Part shown: piece by piece, positions 17,232 to 18,465 of the stretch
Numbering within the stretch: position 1 is the stretch's first letter
How the letters are laid out: each line of letters starts with the position of its first letter
DNA from: Clostridia bacterium
GTDB lineage: Bacteria; Bacillota; Clostridia; Christensenellales; CAG-314
DNA length: 18,465 nucleotides
Direction: 5' to 3'
Assembly (NCBI GenBank): GCA_028710055.1
Contig: JAQUSX010000002.1
Location: forward strand, 1-18,465
The notes under the pieces: model-generated
Seen by the model: only the letters and a program-made list of their open reading frames with translations
Databases searched by the model: none
Told to the model about the DNA's origin: nothing
Position numbers and translations under genes: made by a program

Positions 17232-17261
17232 AATACAAAATATTAAAAGGAGGAACAAAAT

Positions 17262-17777
17262 TTGAGCGAACAAGAAAAGATGTCCGTAAGCAAATCAGCT
17301 AAAAGAGAAGTCGTAGACGAAATCAAAAATACGATTTCACAGTCTCAGTCTTTCGTTTTGATAGACTATAAAGGTTTGACAGTTGCTCAGGACACCGAAT
17401 TTAGAAAAACTTTCCGTGAAGCAGGCGTTAAATATCAAGTACTTAAAAACACTTTGGTAAGAATCGCGTTAAACGAACTTGGATACAACGAGTTTGACGA
17501 AGCTTTAAACGGACCCACAGCCGTAGCTTTTGGTATGACAGACGCGCTTGCTCCCGCAAAAGTAGCGGACGAGAGCATAACAAAATACAAGGCTATGCAA
17601 ATAAAATGCGGTATGATGGACAAAAAGTTTATCGACAAAGTTACAGTCGAACAACTTGCTAAAGTTCCCGCTAAGCCCGTTTTACTTTCTATGTTGCTTT
17701 CGGTCTTGACCGCGCCTGTAAGAGGTATGGCGGTAGCGTTGAACCGTTTGGCGGAAAAGAAAGGCGAACAAGCGTAA
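17262..17777 (+). CDS. rplJ: 50S ribosomal protein L10
   Basis: 171 residues, the base of the stalk, which holds L7/L12 dimers on its C-terminal helix and binds the GTPase-associated rRNA beside L11. Family features are KREVVDEIKNTISQSQSFVL near the N-terminus, the DYKGLTVAQ segment, LKNTLVRIAL and NGPTAVAF. The helical tail (about residues 131-171) would carry L7/L12. The start is TTG 17262, with AAAGGAGG ending 8 bases upstream; an internal ATG six codons on has no such site. It is preceded by the L10 leader and attenuator and followed after 65 bases by rplL. Confidence 0.97.
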   Translation: MSEQEKMSVSKSAKREVVDEIKNTISQSQSFVLIDYKGLTVAQDTEFRKTFREAGVKYQVLKNTLVRIALNELGYNEFDEALNGPTAVAFGMTDALAPAKVADESITKYKAMQIKCGMMDKKFIDKVTVEQLAKVPAKPVLLSMLLSVLTAPVRGMAVALNRLAEKKGEQA

Positions 17778-17786
17778 TTAATCGGT

Positions 17787-17806
17787 CGGCGAAATATTAG
17801 ACGCCG
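17787..17806 (+). other. Hairpin in the rplJ-rplL gap
   Basis: CGGCG (17787-17791) pairs with CGCCG (17802-17806) over a 10-base loop, followed ten bases later by a run of seven T residues. The distance is too long for a good intrinsic terminator. It may protect or separate the rplJ and rplL parts of the message, which must differ about fourfold in output. That role is inference. Confidence 0.35.
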
Positions 17807-17842
17807 CAAAACATTTTTTTAAAATATATTAGGAGAAAAATA

Positions 17843-18208
17843 ATGGAAATCGCAAAATTTATTGAAGAAATTAAAAATATGACCGTTCTTGAATTGAACG
17901 AGTTAGTAAAAGCAATCGAAACGGAATTCGGCGTTTCTGCCGCTGCTCCCGTTGCAGTTGCGGCTGGTCCCGCAGCAGCAGCTCCCGCTGAAGAAAAAAC
18001 AGAATTTGACGTTGTTTTGAAAGCAGTTGGACCTAAGAAAATCGAAGTTATCAAAGCTGTCCGCGAACTCACAGGTCTTGGTCTTGTTGAAGCTAAAAAC
18101 CTTGTTGAAGGCGCACCCAGCACAGTTAAAGAAGCACAACCCAAAGAAGAAGCTGAGAAAATGGTTGCAAAACTTAAAGAAGCTGGCGCTGAAGCTGAAC
18201 TTAAATAA
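17843..18208 (+). CDS. rplL: 50S ribosomal protein L7/L12
   Basis: 121 residues, the multicopy acidic stalk protein that recruits and activates EF-Tu, EF-G and other factors. The N-terminal dimer domain (about 1-30, [19 protein letters not shown]) binds L10. An alanine-rich hinge follows (about 33-50, [17 protein letters not shown]). The C-terminal factor-binding domain starts at about residue 54 ([20 protein letters not shown]) and includes [26 protein letters not shown] precedes the ATG. In most bacteria rpoB follows; here a strong terminator comes 17 bases after the stop. Confidence 0.98.
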   Translation: MEIAKFIEEIKNMTVLELNELVKAIETEFGVSAAAPVAVAAGPAAAAPAEEKTEFDVVLKAVGPKKIEVIKAVRELTGLGLVEAKNLVEGAPSTVKEAQPKEEAEKMVAKLKEAGAEAELK

Positions 18209-18224
18209 TTTTAATTTTAAAAAT

Positions 18225-18253
18225 AAAAAAGACGGTAATTTACCGTCTTTTTT
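18225..18253 (+). terminator. Strong terminator after rplL
   Basis: AAAAAAGACGGTAA (18225-18238) mirrors TTACCGTCTTTTTT (18240-18253). The working stem is GACGGT/ACCGTC plus A-T pairs, running into six T residues. It is symmetric, so it could end transcription from either side. Confidence 0.92.
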
Positions 18254-18465
18254 GTTATCATTTTTTACAAATTTTTTTGATTTTTGATTTTGAATTTTAC
18301 CGTTAAATTACCTCGCATTTAATTTTTTTAATATTCTTAAATTAATCGTTAATTGAGCGATTTTCCGCTATTCTTTATTTATTTCGCAAAAATTCTGTCT
18401 CAGAACGCACAAACGTTACATTAACAATTGCTCATATGATTTGATTTTCGTTTCTAGGGTAAAAT

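Noticed and set aside
18254..18465. A further gene or promoter at the right edge
   Set aside because: Frames are short and stop-rich on both strands. A TAAAAT at 18460-18465 lacks a -35 box at the right distance.

Overview
The window is an informational-gene segment of an AT-rich bacterium, most likely an uncultured Clostridia-like member of the Bacillota. The evidence is an L10 leader with attenuator, an L1-site mimic before rplK, an S4-domain RqcP, a four-cysteine L33, strong AGGAGG ribosome binding sites and TTG starts on ribosomal genes. TGA is used as a stop (rpsG, rqcP), so the standard bacterial code applies. No phage, CRISPR, insertion sequence, rRNA or tRNA was recognised.

Left part (1-2518). 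The window opens with the last 39 codons of recR and a terminator that probably works in both directions. A minus-strand block follows: a small DUF2087 protein (239-553), a fused IspD-IspF isoprenoid enzyme (681-1754) and the ribosome-rescue protein RqcP (1751-1993). The stop of rqcP overlaps the start of ispDF as ATGA. About 525 bases without a gene (1994-2518) then hold a minus-strand promoter for rqcP, a long AT-only stretch, and a plus-strand promoter and structured leader for rpoB.

Main part (2519-18208), all on the plus strand. Block 1 is rpoB-rpoC, then rpsL-rpsG-fusA, then tuf. Block 2 is rpmG-secE-nusG-rplK-rplA-rplJ-rplL. Both blocks are internally in the usual bacterial order, but the blocks are exchanged: normally rplL runs into rpoB, whereas here rplL ends in a strong terminator and rpoB begins with its own promoter and leader. 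Together the genes make RNA polymerase beta/beta', ribosomal proteins of the decoding centre and stalks, the two GTPase elongation factors, the translocon subunit SecE and the coupling factor NusG.

The regulatory DNA is unusually rich in readable structure. There are good promoters before rpoB, rpsL, tuf and rpmG. There are an L1-binding mimic and an L10 leader/attenuator. Three further RNA structures match no family I recognise: in the rpoB leader, between rpsL and rpsG, and between tuf and rpmG. The last 212 bases (18254-18465) are AT-rich and hold nothing I can call.
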